The notes beneath the pieces are model-generated. The model searched no databases, was not told where the DNA came from, and saw only the letters and a list, made by a program, of their open reading frames with translations. This document shows positions 1 to 9,446 of a DNA stretch of 64,000 nucleotides, piece by piece; within the stretch, counting starts at the first letter, position 1, and each line of letters begins with the position of its first letter. The stretch is taken from contig NZ_CP072941.1 in assembly GCF_018069625.1 (NCBI RefSeq), positions 4,960,001 through 5,024,000 of the forward strand. Reading direction: 5' to 3'. The stretch is from Streptomyces yatensis (lineage in GTDB: Bacteria; Actinomycetota; Actinomycetes; Streptomycetales; Streptomycetaceae). The position numbers were made by a program, and so were the translations under genes.

Positions 1-32
1 AGGAGAAACGCCGCCGCAGAGGGAGTTGCACG

Positions 33-767
33 GTGAGTCAGCCGGAGATGCAGCCCGAGGGGCTCCCTCGGCCGGAGGGTGCGAGAGCCCAGGGTGACCT
101 GCTCGGTCGGCCCTTCCCGCACGGCGACTGGGGGGAGCCGGCGGAGCGGCTCGACGAGTTGTACCGGTGGGTCGAGGAGGGCGCCCTGGAGGTCGCGGGG
201 TGGTACCTCGCCGAACGGGTGTGGAAGCGCCGGACCGCCCGGGTGCTGCGGGTGGGCGCCGCGGTGGCGGCGGTCGTGGCGGGGGTGCTGCCGCTGGTGG
301 ATCTGAACGGGGCGCTGGACGGCGGCGCGGGCTGGGGCGCGCTGGCGCTGCTGCTGGCGGCCGCCTGCTTCGGCGGCGACCGGTTCTTCGGGCTGACGTC
401 CGGCTGGATGCGGGACGTGGCCACGGCGCAGGCGGTGCACCGGCGGCTGGAGGCGCTGCAGTTCGACTGGGCGTCGGAGAGCGTGCGGGAGGTGCTGGGC
501 CCGACCGAGGGCACCGCGAGCGAGGCCGTGGAGCGGTGTCTTTCGGTGCTGCGGCGGTTCTGCGAGGACGTGTCGGAGCTGGTACGGGCCGAGACGGCGG
601 GCTGGATGGTGGACTTCGGGTCCGGTTCGGCGCCGCTGGTCACACAGGCGCTGATGACCCAGGGCTCCCGTCCGGACAGCGGGAGCCCCACGAGCCGCTT
701 TCCGCTGCCGCCGGGCCCCGGCCGGCCCAATATGCCGCGGCAGCGTCCTCCCGAGCCGCCCCGCTGA
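33..767 (+). CDS. SLATT-like two-transmembrane protein
   Basis: A 244-residue protein of unknown function. A soluble N-terminal stretch with the motif ELYRWVEEGALEVAGWYL is followed by a basic segment, two close hydrophobic helices (about residues 71-90 and 100-115) and a cytosolic helical segment (about 130-200), then a Pro/Gly-rich tail. This order (helix, two helices, long helical tail) matches SLATT domains, two-helix membrane proteins that often act as pore-forming effectors in nucleotide-sensing defence systems; many actinomycete copies are solitary. No partner nucleotidyltransferase or SLOG gene lies downstream; the region upstream is outside the window. The start is GTG, chosen because a purine-rich AGAGGGAG lies about 9 bases before it. 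The family call is by architecture only. Confidence 0.6.
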   Translation: MSQPEMQPEGLPRPEGARAQGDLLGRPFPHGDWGEPAERLDELYRWVEEGALEVAGWYLAERVWKRRTARVLRVGAAVAAVVAGVLPLVDLNGALDGGAGWGALALLLAAACFGGDRFFGLTSGWMRDVATAQAVHRRLEALQFDWASESVREVLGPTEGTASEAVERCLSVLRRFCEDVSELVRAETAGWMVDFGSGSAPLVTQALMTQGSRPDSGSPTSRFPLPPGPGRPNMPRQRPPEPPR

Positions 768-831
768 CGGCCGCGACTCCCGTCGTGGACGCCTACCGGA
801 GACGCCTACCGGAGACGCTTGGTGGGTGCGG

Positions 832-1482
832 TCAGCTGAAGACGATCATCGAGCCCTGGCCCAGGCTGCGCGTCGCCGCCGCGTGCAGGCCCAGCCAGAC
901 ATGGCGCTCCCGTGCGAAGGGGCTGTCCTCGTACGGGACCGACGCCGCCGGCTCCTCCAGGCTCGTGGGGCGGGCCGGGGGCGCGGGGGCGGCCGGGGGG
1001 TTGGACGGATCGATGCCGAGCGCCGGGGCGACCGCCTCCAGCTCGCGCAGCAGGCCGTGGCTGGATCCCAACGGGCCGCCGCCCTCGAGGAGTTCGTCGT
1101 TGGACAGCGGGCTCTGGAAGTCGACGGGGACATACGCCCCCGCGTGGTCGTAGTGCCACACCAGATGCGACTGCTGGGCCGTGGGCTCGAACATCTCCAG
1201 CAACTGCTCGTAATCCCCGCCCAGTTCGTCCACCGGCGTCACCGCGAGCCCGCACAGCTGCAGCAGATAGGCACGGCGGAGAAAGTGCAGCGCGTCGTAG
1301 TCGAAACCGGCCACCGGGGCGACATCCCCGGACAGTCCCGGCATATAACTGAAGACGGGTACGGGCGGCAAACCCGCATCACTGAGCGCCTTGTCGTACG
1401 CGGCGATCTCTTCGGCGAAGGGGTTGTCGGGGCTGTGGCACAGCACATCGACGAGGGGGACCAGCCAGAGGTCACATGCCAC
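832..1482 (-). CDS. Conserved hypothetical protein
   Basis: A 216-residue soluble protein that I do not recognise. It has no signal peptide or membrane segment. The N-terminal 150 residues look globular and acidic (motifs SPDNPFAEEIAAYD, GFDYDALHFLRRAYLLQL, HLVWHYDHAGAYVPVDF), a Pro/Ala-rich linker follows at about 160-175, and a short C-terminal segment ends in GQGSMIVFS. The aromatic, acidic middle section resembles small SUKH or immunity-type folds, but no diagnostic motif is visible. It stands alone between the SLATT-like gene and the GntR regulator, converging on the former. Codon use is typical of the neighbours, so it is very probably a real gene. Confidence 0.7.
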   Translation of the reverse strand: MACDLWLVPLVDVLCHSPDNPFAEEIAAYDKALSDAGLPPVPVFSYMPGLSGDVAPVAGFDYDALHFLRRAYLLQLCGLAVTPVDELGGDYEQLLEMFEPTAQQSHLVWHYDHAGAYVPVDFQSPLSNDELLEGGGPLGSSHGLLRELEAVAPALGIDPSNPPAAPAPPARPTSLEEPAASVPYEDSPFARERHVWLGLHAAATRSLGQGSMIVFS

Positions 1483-1690
1483 GCGATCTCACTCTCGTAT
1501 CCGTACGGTCGATGGTCGGCCCAGCGTAATGCCCCGCGTACGCCTCGCGAAGAGTGCCGGAGGCCAACCCGGGCAGGCCGTTTCACCTGCCGCCGCTCCG
1601 GCCTCCCCGCCTCCCCGGCCTCCGGTTCACCGACCGTCCGGGGGAATCGCCGAGAGGCCGGGCGGAGTTCGAGAAGAGTTCAGGAGGAGA

Positions 1691-2416
1691 TCAGGGGGAG
1701 TTGACCTCCGAGGTCCGGTTCTGGGCGCGCGACTCCTCCCGCGCCACCAACCGCTCGATCAGCGCACGGAAATGCGTGTTGTACGCCCCTATCAACCGCT
1801 CCGAGTCATGCGGGTCCCCCCGGGTGACCGCCGCGGTGAGCTCGGAGTGCCCCGTCCACAGCTGGCCGCGCAGATCGGGGACGCGCCGCAGGTACGGCAC
1901 CGTGAAGACCCAGGTCTGCACGCGTAGCCGCTGCAGAAAGTCCGACACATACGGATTGCCCACCAGCCCGCAGATCTCGCGCCAGAAGCGCAGGTCGTAG
2001 CCGATGAGGATGTCCAGGTCGCCGGAGCGGGCGGCCCGCTCGGCCTCCTCGGCCCGCCGCCTCACCGAGGCCAGCGCCTGCGGGGTCATGGTTTTCAGCG
2101 TCTGCTCGACGTAGTGCCGGAAGACGCCCTCGACCACCATCGTGCGGGCGTCGACCATGTACCGGAAGTCGTCGATGGTGAAGTCGTGGACCTTGAAGCC
2201 CCGGTGCTCCTCGACATCGAGCAGCCCCTGGGAGCACAGATCCAGCAGTGCCTCCCGGACGGGGGTCGCGGAGACGCCGTACTGCTGGGCGATCTCCTTG
2301 ACGGTGAACTGGCGCCCCGCAGGGAGCCGGCCCGCAAGCACCTCGTCACAGAGCGCGTCGGCGATCTGCTGCCGCAGGGTGTTCCGCTTTACCGGGCTGG
2401 CGCCGGGCACGGGCAT
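1691..2416 (-). CDS. GntR-family transcriptional regulator with FCD domain
   Basis: A 241-residue DNA-binding regulator. Residues 10-80 form the GntR winged helix-turn-helix (LRQQIADALCDEVLAG, then VKEIAQQYGVSATPVREAL, the recognition helix). Residues 90-225 are an all-helical FCD ligand-binding domain, the FadR subgroup, which usually binds an organic acid at a metal site. The start is ATG with GGAGA about 8 bases upstream. It lies downstream of, and reads in the same direction as, the class III aminotransferase gene, separated by a strong hairpin, so it may regulate that amine-catabolism gene; this is inference from adjacency. The effector is unknown. Confidence 0.9.
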   Translation of the reverse strand: MPVPGASPVKRNTLRQQIADALCDEVLAGRLPAGRQFTVKEIAQQYGVSATPVREALLDLCSQGLLDVEEHRGFKVHDFTIDDFRYMVDARTMVVEGVFRHYVEQTLKTMTPQALASVRRRAEEAERAARSGDLDILIGYDLRFWREICGLVGNPYVSDFLQRLRVQTWVFTVPYLRRVPDLRGQLWTGHSELTAAVTRGDPHDSERLIGAYNTHFRALIERLVAREESRAQNRTSEVNSP

Positions 2417-2458
2417 CGAGGACCGTCTCCTTCCACGGCCGTCGGATCAAGAAAGCGG

Positions 2459-2490
2459 ACGGCCCTCGCATCACGATATGCGAGGGCCGT
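2459..2490 (-). terminator. Hairpin terminator between aminotransferase and gntR
   Basis: Perfect 13-bp inverted repeat (ACGGCCCTCGCAT and its complement) with a 6-base loop, in the gap after the aminotransferase stop and before the GntR start. No long T-run follows, as is usual in Streptomyces. It should end aminotransferase transcription or attenuate read-through into gntR. Confidence 0.7.
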
Positions 2491-2625
2491 TGCGCGGAAC
2501 ACGCAGAGTGCGGCAGTGGTCTACACCGGGCAGCGCTCGGGCGGCGGCCGGAGGGCAAACGGGCAGAGCCCCGATGCGGCTGCGCCGGGAGCCCCGCTGC
2601 GGCTGCGCCGGGAGCCCCGATGCGG

Positions 2626-3987
2626 CTACGCCGTATGCGCGTCGGCCGCGCCCAGCGCCTCGTCCAGGATGGCGAGCCCCTCCTTGGCCTCGGCCTCGGT
2701 GACGGTGCACGGCGGCACCACATGGGTGCGGTTCATGTTCACGAAGGGCCACAGACCGCCGCGCTTGCAGGCCGCGGCGAAGTCGGCCATCGGCTGGTTG
2801 GCCGGTCCGCTCGCGTTGTACGGGACGAGCGGTTCGCGGGTCTCCTCGTCCTTGACCAGGTCCAGCGCCCAGAAGACGCCGAGGCCGCGCACCTCGCCGA
2901 CCGAGGGGTGGCGGTCGGCGATCTCCCGCAGCCCCGGGCCGATCACGTTCTCCCCGATCGCGGCGGCGTTCTCCACGATCCCCTCCTCCGCCATCGCGTT
3001 GATCGTCGCGACGGCCGAGGCGCAGGCCAGCGGGTGGCCGGAGTAGGTGAGCCCGCCCGGGTAGGGGCGCTGGTCGAAGGTCGCGGCGATCTCGGCGGAG
3101 ATCGCGACGCCACCGAGCGGCACATAGCCGGAGTTGACGCCCTTGGCGAAGGTCAGCAGGTCCGGGGTGACGCCGAAGTGGTCGGCCGCGAACCAGTGGC
3201 CGGTGCGGCCGAAGCCCGCCATGACCTCGTCCAGGATGAAGACGATCCCGTAGCGGTCGCAGATCTCCCGGACCCCGGCCAGATAGCCGGGCGGCGGGAC
3301 CATGATCCCGGCGGTGCCGGGGATGGTCTCCAGGATGATCGCGGCGATGGTCTGCGGGCCCTCGAAGGCGATGGTGTCCTCGAGGTGGCGCAGCGCGCGC
3401 TCGCACTCCTGCGCCTCGCTGTCGGAGTGGAAGGGCGAGCGGTAGAGGAACGGCGCCCAGAAGTGCACCACACCCGCCGAGGCGCTGTCGGAGGCCCAGC
3501 GGCGGGGGTCGCCGGTGAGGTTGATCGCGGTGGCGGTGGCCCCGTGGTAGGAGCGGTAGGCGGAGAGCAGCTTGGGGCGGCCGGTGTGGAGCCGGGCCAT
3601 CCGGACCGCGTTCTCCACCGCCTCGGCGCCGCCGTTGGTGAAGAAGATCTTGTCGAGGTCGCCGGGGGTGCGCTCGGCGACCAGCCGCGCCGCCTCGGAC
3701 CGTACGTCCACGGCGAAGCCCGGGGCGATCGTGCACAGCTTCGCGGCCTGCTCCTGGATCGCGGCGACGACCTTCGGGTGCTGGTGGCCGATGTTGGTGT
3801 TCACCAGCTGGCAGGAGAAGTCGAGGTAGCGGTTGCCGTCGTAGTCCCAGAAGTACGAGCCCTCGGCGCCCGCGACGGCGAGGGGGTCGATCAGGCCCTG
3901 CGCGGACCAGGAGTGGAACACATGCGCACGGTCGGCGGCCTTGACGGCGGCGCCGGCCGCGAGGTCGGGGCTGGGCTGCACGGACAC
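2626..3987 (-). CDS. Class III aminotransferase (omega-transaminase type)
   Basis: A PLP-dependent aminotransferase of fold type I, subgroup III, of 453 residues. Visible motifs are the cofactor segment FFTNGGAEAVENAVRMAR, the Asp-containing IVFILDEVMAGFGRTGHWF that contacts the pyridine nitrogen, and the PLP lysine in LLTFAKGVNSGYVPLGG. Members use beta-alanine, GABA, taurine or other omega-amines with pyruvate or 2-oxoglutarate; the exact substrate cannot be read. I chose the GTG at 3987 because CGAGG lies about 8 bases upstream and the protein then begins VSVQPSPDL; a longer in-frame extension exists but is Arg/Pro-rich and unlike the family. A GntR regulator lies downstream in the same direction. 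Confidence 0.88.
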   Translation of the reverse strand: MSVQPSPDLAAGAAVKAADRAHVFHSWSAQGLIDPLAVAGAEGSYFWDYDGNRYLDFSCQLVNTNIGHQHPKVVAAIQEQAAKLCTIAPGFAVDVRSEAARLVAERTPGDLDKIFFTNGGAEAVENAVRMARLHTGRPKLLSAYRSYHGATATAINLTGDPRRWASDSASAGVVHFWAPFLYRSPFHSDSEAQECERALRHLEDTIAFEGPQTIAAIILETIPGTAGIMVPPPGYLAGVREICDRYGIVFILDEVMAGFGRTGHWFAADHFGVTPDLLTFAKGVNSGYVPLGGVAISAEIAATFDQRPYPGGLTYSGHPLACASAVATINAMAEEGIVENAAAIGENVIGPGLREIADRHPSVGEVRGLGVFWALDLVKDEETREPLVPYNASGPANQPMADFAAACKRGGLWPFVNMNRTHVVPPCTVTEAEAKEGLAILDEALGAADAHTA

Positions 3988-4121
3988 GTTCGGTACCTCG
4001 CATCGCTCGCGGGTCGGGGTGGCACCAGCGTACGGATCGTGTGCCCGGGCCTGGCACCGACAGGCTGTCAGGGTTTCGGGCCGCCCACCGACACCTTGCC
4101 GGGTGGCCGGGCTCTTGTCGT

Positions 4122-4190
4122 CACCGCCGGTGACCGGGGCGCGGCACCGCCGGTGACCGGGGCGCGGCACCGCCGGTGATCGGGGCGCGG
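4122..4190. repeat. Three tandem copies of a 23-bp GC-rich repeat
   Basis: Units at 4122-4144, 4145-4167 and 4168-4190, nearly identical, each beginning CACCGCCGGTGACCGGGG (third copy has one change). They sit in the gap between the divergent aminotransferase and kinase genes. Each unit contains the small dyad CCGGTGACCGG. Could be a multi-copy operator or simple slippage. Confidence 0.85.
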
Positions 4191-4340
4191 CGTCCGGAAT
4201 TCGCTCCCCGGCCCGGGAGTGACACAGGACGGATACGGAACCGATAACGGATCGTCCGCGTCGTCCACTTCGCTCTCAGCCGCCTTTATTCTCTCCAAGG
4301 GGCTGATCAGGGGGATTCACGGGGAAGGGGCGATCGACGC

Positions 4341-7300
4341 ATGGAAGACCTGGGGGCCGAGGACCCACGCTGGATCGGTGAGTACCGGCTGCTCCGGCGC
4401 CTTGGCGCGGGTGGCATGGGCCGGGTGTTCCTGGCTCATTCTTCGCGTGGCCGTACGGTGGCGGTGAAGCTCGTCCAGACCGAGCTCGCCCAACAGGCCG
4501 AATTCCGGCGGCGGTTCAAACAGGAGGTGCGGGCCGCGCAGCGGGTCGGTGGCGCCTGGACCGCGCCGGTGCTGGACGCCGACACCGAGGCCGCCACCCC
4601 ATGGGTCGCCACCGGCTATATCGCCGGTCCCTCCCTGCACGCGATCGTCTCCGAGTCGGGCCGGCTGCCCGAGCGGACCGTCCGCATCCTGGCCCACGGC
4701 CTCACGCAGGCCCTGCGCGACATCCACGACGCCGGTCTGGTCCACCGCGACCTCAAACCCTCCAACGTCCTGGTCACCATCGACGGTCCGCGCGTCATCG
4801 ACTTCGGCATCGCCCGGGCGCTGGAGACCGTCACCGACGGCATCCTCACGCGCAGCGGCGCCGTCGTCGGGTCGCCCGGTTTCATGTCGCCCGAGCAGGT
4901 GCGCGGCGAGCGGGTCACCCCGGCCAGCGATGTCTTCTGCCTCGGCTCGGTGCTCGCCTACGCGGCGACCGGCCGGCAGCCCTTCGGCACGGCCAACAGC
5001 GGGGTGCACGCGGTCATGTACCGCATCGCACAGGAGGAAGCGGACCTGGAGGGGCTGCCGGAGGGACTGCGCGAGCTGGTCACCGACTGCCTGAAGAAGG
5101 CCCCGGAGGACCGGCCCTCGCTGGAGGAGCTGCTGGACCGAACGGCCGGTGCGGACGACGACGGCGAACCGTGGCTGCCGGGCGGGCTCGTCGCCCAGCT
5201 CGGACGGCATGCGGTGCAGCTCCTGGAGGTCGAGACACCCGCGGGGCCGGGGGTGCCCGCCGTGCCGGGAATGCCCGCGCGGCCTGCCGTGCCGCCCATG
5301 GCCGGGGCGGCGGGACCCGCGACGCCCGTGGGCGGAGTGGCGGGGCCTGCCGTGCCGCCGCCGCCCTCCGCGCCGCCGTCGGCCACGTCGTACCCGCTGG
5401 CTCCGGCGGAGCCCACCACGCCCCCGCCGCCCACCACACCGCCGCCCACCACTCCGCCGCTCCCGTCGGCCGCGCCCCAGGCGGGCGCGTCGCTCCCCCC
5501 GGCTCCGTCCGCGCCTCCTTCGGCGGGCGCGGGGCGGGGCGGCACGGCCCAGCCGGGCGGGCAGGCCGCCGGACCGTACGGTGCCGCGCCGCAGGCGGGC
5601 GGGGACCAAGGCGGCTCGGACCCGGCCGTCGGGCCGCAGGCCGCCTCGTCGTCGGCCGACGCGCCATCGGGCGACGGCGCGCAGGCCGGTTCGGGCCACG
5701 GCGGGCCGGGGCAGGGCGCGTCGCAGCAGGCCGCCGCGCACCAGGACACCCCGGGCCATCCCGCCGCAGGGCCCGCAACGCCGGGCGGGGCGGCCGCCGG
5801 ACCGCAGGCCGGGGCGGCGGGGGGATCCGCCGCGTCGCCCGGCACTCCCAGTGGTGCCGCGCGGGGCCACGACGCCCCGCAGGCCGCCGCATCCGGAACG
5901 CCCGGCCAACGGTCGGCCGCACCGCGGGCAGACGCGGCGCAGGCAGTTCAGGCAGCCGCACCACAGACAGGCGCAGGGCAGGCAGACCCACGGCAGGCGA
6001 ACGCGTCCCCGGCCGGTGGAAGCCAGAGCCCCGCCGCGACGCCGAGCGGACCTCGGAAGGGCGCGCCCTCCTCCGCCGCACCACAGGCAGGCGAAGGCCA
6101 GGGCGCACCCGGACACCCGACGCCACCGCACGCCGGAACGGGCGACGCGGCTGCCGCATCGCCCAACTCACCCGGCGGCGCCGGGCCACAGAGCCCCGCG
6201 CCGTACGCGGCGCCGCGGGCAGGCGGCGCGCAGGGCACACCCGGAACCGCCACACCGCCACACGCCGCACCCGCCCACGGCACCCCCGGAACCCCCACCC
6301 CACCGCACGCCGGAGCGACCCCCGCCGCGCCCAACTCGCCCGGTTCCGGCTCCCCCTACGCCGCCCCGGCGTACGGCTACCCGCCGCACGCCACGCCGTC
6401 GCGGCCCGGCGGGGGCGGCGAACCGCAGACGCCGCCGCACGCCTTCGGGCCGCCCGCCGTCACCTCGTTCGGGCCCGCCCCGGCCCAAGGCCGGCAGCCC
6501 GCCGGGTCGCCTTCCGCCGGGTTCGGCGCGCCGAACGGGCCGGGCGGACCGGGCACGCCGAACGGGCCGAGCGGCCCCGGCGGCGGCTCGCCGCAGCCGC
6601 AGCCGCCCAAGCGCCGCCGTAAGACGCTCATCGTCATCTCGGCCGCCGTCGCCACGCTGCTCATCGCCGGGGTCACCGCCCTCGTCGTGGTCAACGGAAA
6701 CGATGACAAGGGCGGCAAGGGCGACAAGGCCCAGACCGACTACGACAAGATGACCCACACCCCGCCCAACAGCCCCGGTGGCGCCAACTCCAAGGCGCCC
6801 CCCGGTGGTTCGGGCGCGCCCGATCCGTCCGCGACCAAGCTGGACACGACCGGCGACGTGCCCACCGAGTATCTGGGCGCCTGGGAGGGCGAGATCAAGG
6901 AGAGCGGCTCGTCCACCGGCAAGATCCGCCGGATCGTCCTCTCCCAGGGGCCGGTCGGCGCGTTCGTCGCCGAGACCCTGACCTCCGACTCGGACTCGTT
7001 CTGCCAGGACTCGGCCAAGCTCAAGTCGGCCGACAGCCTGCTCCTCATCGAGGACGACGAGGTCACCACCAGCATCCCCGAGGAGAGTTGCAGCACGGTC
7101 GGCGAGCAGACCCTGCGGATAGGCAACGACGGCACCCTCGCCTGGAGCACCACGGACGGCTCCTACGAGGCGACGCTGCGCCCCTCGAAGAGCGGCGGCA
7201 AGCCGATCCCCTCCTCGTACGAGGGCACGTGGCTGGCGAAGGACGCGTTCGGGAAGCAGGACGCCACGCTGAAGATCACCATCAAGCAGGGTGCGATCGG

Positions 7301-7553
7301 CACCGCGGTGGCCCAGGAAGTGGCGGACAGTAAGAAGTACCACTGCGAGGGTGACCGGGTGCTGGCCTCGGTGGAGAAGGGCCTCGTCCTCAGCCCGTCG
7401 AAGTTCACCGGGGGTACCCCTAAGAATCTCTGTGAGCCCGGCACGTCACTGACGTTCACGTCTTCCGGACATGACAAGCTGCGTGTCGAGTATGACGACC
7501 CGGACGATTACAGCGATGAGACGATGACACAGACGTTCACCCGCCTCGACTGA
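4341..7553 (+). CDS. Membrane Ser/Thr protein kinase with long Ala/Pro/Gly linker
   Basis: A 1070-residue PknB-type kinase. The N-terminal kinase domain (about 15-270) has the P-loop GAGGMGRVF, catalytic Lys43 in VAVKLVQ, HRDLKPSN at 135-142 and DFG at 154-156. Residues 280-755 are a very long Ala/Pro/Gly/Gln linker, probably disordered. One transmembrane helix (about 763-785) follows a KRRRK stop-transfer cluster, giving an extracellular C-terminus. That sensor part appears to be two related lobes of about 100 residues (EYLGAWEGE... and SYEGTWLAK...), each with two cysteines. RBS is GGGAAGGGG about 10 bases before ATG. The neighbouring kinase gene is a clear paralogue of the kinase half. Substrates and ligand are unknown. 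Confidence 0.95.
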   Translation: MEDLGAEDPRWIGEYRLLRRLGAGGMGRVFLAHSSRGRTVAVKLVQTELAQQAEFRRRFKQEVRAAQRVGGAWTAPVLDADTEAATPWVATGYIAGPSLHAIVSESGRLPERTVRILAHGLTQALRDIHDAGLVHRDLKPSNVLVTIDGPRVIDFGIARALETVTDGILTRSGAVVGSPGFMSPEQVRGERVTPASDVFCLGSVLAYAATGRQPFGTANSGVHAVMYRIAQEEADLEGLPEGLRELVTDCLKKAPEDRPSLEELLDRTAGADDDGEPWLPGGLVAQLGRHAVQLLEVETPAGPGVPAVPGMPARPAVPPMAGAAGPATPVGGVAGPAVPPPPSAPPSATSYPLAPAEPTTPPPPTTPPPTTPPLPSAAPQAGASLPPAPSAPPSAGAGRGGTAQPGGQAAGPYGAAPQAGGDQGGSDPAVGPQAASSSADAPSGDGAQAGSGHGGPGQGASQQAAAHQDTPGHPAAGPATPGGAAAGPQAGAAGGSAASPGTPSGAARGHDAPQAAASGTPGQRSAAPRADAAQAVQAAAPQTGAGQADPRQANASPAGGSQSPAATPSGPRKGAPSSAAPQAGEGQGAPGHPTPPHAGTGDAAAASPNSPGGAGPQSPAPYAAPRAGGAQGTPGTATPPHAAPAHGTPGTPTPPHAGATPAAPNSPGSGSPYAAPAYGYPPHATPSRPGGGGEPQTPPHAFGPPAVTSFGPAPAQGRQPAGSPSAGFGAPNGPGGPGTPNGPSGPGGGSPQPQPPKRRRKTLIVISAAVATLLIAGVTALVVVNGNDDKGGKGDKAQTDYDKMTHTPPNSPGGANSKAPPGGSGAPDPSATKLDTTGDVPTEYLGAWEGEIKESGSSTGKIRRIVLSQGPVGAFVAETLTSDSDSFCQDSAKLKSADSLLLIEDDEVTTSIPEESCSTVGEQTLRIGNDGTLAWSTTDGSYEATLRPSKSGGKPIPSSYEGTWLAKDAFGKQDATLKITIKQGAIGTAVAQEVADSKKYHCEGDRVLASVEKGLVLSPSKFTGGTPKNLCEPGTSLTFTSSGHDKLRVEYDDPDDYSDETMTQTFTRLD

Positions 7554-7604
7554 TCGGCCGATCGGCGCAGGGACTATCGGCACAGGGACAGGAGCCACAC
7601 CGCG

Positions 7605-9446
7605 ATGGAGAACCTCGGGGCCCAGGACCCGCGGTGGATCGGCGAGTACCGGCTGCTCGGCAAGCTGGGCGAGGGCGGAATGGGCCGGGTCTATCTCGCC
7701 CGCTCCGCCCGCGGCCGCACCGTCGCGGTGAAGCTCGTACAGGCCGAACTCGCACGACAGCCCGACTTCCGCGGCCGCTTCAAGCGGGAGGTGGAGGCGG
7801 CCACACGGGTCGGCGGCCAGTGGACCGCCCCCGTGCTCGACGCCGACACCGACGCCGAGGTGCCCTGGGTGGCCACCGGCTACATCGGCGGTCCGTCCCT
7901 GCACAGCGTCGTCGCCGAGGACTTCGGGGCGCTGCCCGAGCGGTCGTTGCGGATCCTGGCGAACGGACTGGCCCTGGCGCTGCGCGACATCCACGGCGCC
8001 GGGCTGATCCACCGCGACCTCAAGCCGTCCAACATCCTCATCACCATCGACGGTCCGCGGGTCATCGACTTCGGCATCGCGCGCGCCCTGGACGCCGTGG
8101 GCTCCACCACGGGCGGCAATCTGACGATGACCGGAGCGGTCGTCGGCTCGCCCGGGTTCATGTCGCCCGAGCAGGTGCGGGGCGAGCCGGTGACCGCCGC
8201 GAGCGATGTCTTCTGCCTCGGCTCGGTGCTCGCCTTCGCCGCCACCGGACGTCAGCCGTTCGGCAACGTGGACAGCGGGATCCACGCCCTGATGTACCGA
8301 ATAGCCCAGGAGGAGCCCGATCTGGTGGGGCTCCCCGAGGGGGCGCGCGGGCTGGTCACCGCGTGCCTGAACAAGGACCCGGCCCAGCGGCCCTCGGTGG
8401 ACGAGCTGATCGCCGCCACCCAGCCGGTGACCGACGACGGTGAGCCCTGGCTGCCGGGCGGGCTGCTCGCCCGGCTCGGACGGGACGCGCTGCAGCTGCT
8501 GGAGGTGGAGGCCGAGAACGCCCAGCCGGACTCCATGGCACCGCGGCAGGGCCCGTCGGCGTACGGCCACCCCCAGACCGGCCACCCCCAGACCGGCCAC
8601 CCCCAGTCCGCCCCGCACACCCCGCCCGGCCCCTCCGCGTACGGCACGCCGTCGGCGTACGCGACACCCCACGCGCATGCGAGCGGGGGGCCCGCGTACC
8701 AGGTGCCGCCGCCCACCCAGCCCTGGCAGGGCGGCTATCAGACGCCGGTGGGCTATCCCGCCCCGGGCACCAGGCTGAAGCCGATACGGGGTCTGGCCAC
8801 CGCGTTGATGAGCATGTTCGGCATCTGGCTGGTGCTGACGCTGCTCGATATGGCGCTGAACATCTCGCTGCTCGACACGTACTTCTCGCTCGACTCCGGC
8901 ACGGTCACCGATGACATGCTCTACAGCAAGAAGAGCGACGTCGAAGCGATGGACAGCGGCACCGGTGTCGCCGCGCTCGTGCTCGTCGTGCTGTGGCTGG
9001 TCTGGTTCCGGACCGCCTACATCAACTCCACGGTTCTCAACCCCGGCCGGCAGCGGTTCGGCAGCGGCTACGCCGTGGGTGCCTGGTTCATCCCGGTCGC
9101 CCAGCTGTGGCTGCCCAAGCAGATCGCCAACGACATCTGGACCTCCAGCACTCCTCCGGGGCCCGGCCGTCGCGGACGCGGGGTGCTGCACTGGTGGTGG
9201 ACGTTCTTCGTGATCATGTTCCTGATGTTCCCGGTGAACGGCGTCAGCGAGATCGTCGGCGACACCATCCGGGAACAGCGGCCCAGGGTCGCCGTCAGCA
9301 TCGCCGACGACGTCATCGGCATCCTGACGGCGCTGCTGGCCATCGCGGTGGTGCGGCGGATCACCAAGATGCAGGAGCAGCGGGCCACGGCTCCCGTCGG
9401 CCAGGCGCAGCAGCCCGCCGGAGTGTTCGGCCCGCCCGCGGCGTAG
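7605..9446 (+). CDS. Ser/Thr protein kinase with C-terminal DUF4328 membrane domain
   Basis: A 613-residue kinase whose first 310 residues are closely similar to the preceding kinase (GEGGMGRVY, Lys43, HRDLKPSN, DFG, and the same PWLPGGLLARLGR segment after the domain). A short Pro/Gln/His linker contains three QTGHP-type repeats. The C-terminus (from about 397) has five hydrophobic helices with the DUF4328 pattern, including NSTVLNPGRQRFGSGYAVGAWFIPVAQLWLPKQ. So the pair shares a cytosolic kinase but differs in membrane output: one has an extracellular sensor, this one a multi-helix membrane module. It starts 51 bases after the first kinase and is probably co-transcribed. RBS AGGAG precedes the ATG. 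Confidence 0.95.
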   Translation: MENLGAQDPRWIGEYRLLGKLGEGGMGRVYLARSARGRTVAVKLVQAELARQPDFRGRFKREVEAATRVGGQWTAPVLDADTDAEVPWVATGYIGGPSLHSVVAEDFGALPERSLRILANGLALALRDIHGAGLIHRDLKPSNILITIDGPRVIDFGIARALDAVGSTTGGNLTMTGAVVGSPGFMSPEQVRGEPVTAASDVFCLGSVLAFAATGRQPFGNVDSGIHALMYRIAQEEPDLVGLPEGARGLVTACLNKDPAQRPSVDELIAATQPVTDDGEPWLPGGLLARLGRDALQLLEVEAENAQPDSMAPRQGPSAYGHPQTGHPQTGHPQSAPHTPPGPSAYGTPSAYATPHAHASGGPAYQVPPPTQPWQGGYQTPVGYPAPGTRLKPIRGLATALMSMFGIWLVLTLLDMALNISLLDTYFSLDSGTVTDDMLYSKKSDVEAMDSGTGVAALVLVVLWLVWFRTAYINSTVLNPGRQRFGSGYAVGAWFIPVAQLWLPKQIANDIWTSSTPPGPGRRGRGVLHWWWTFFVIMFLMFPVNGVSEIVGDTIREQRPRVAVSIADDVIGILTALLAIAVVRRITKMQEQRATAPVGQAQQPAGVFGPPAA

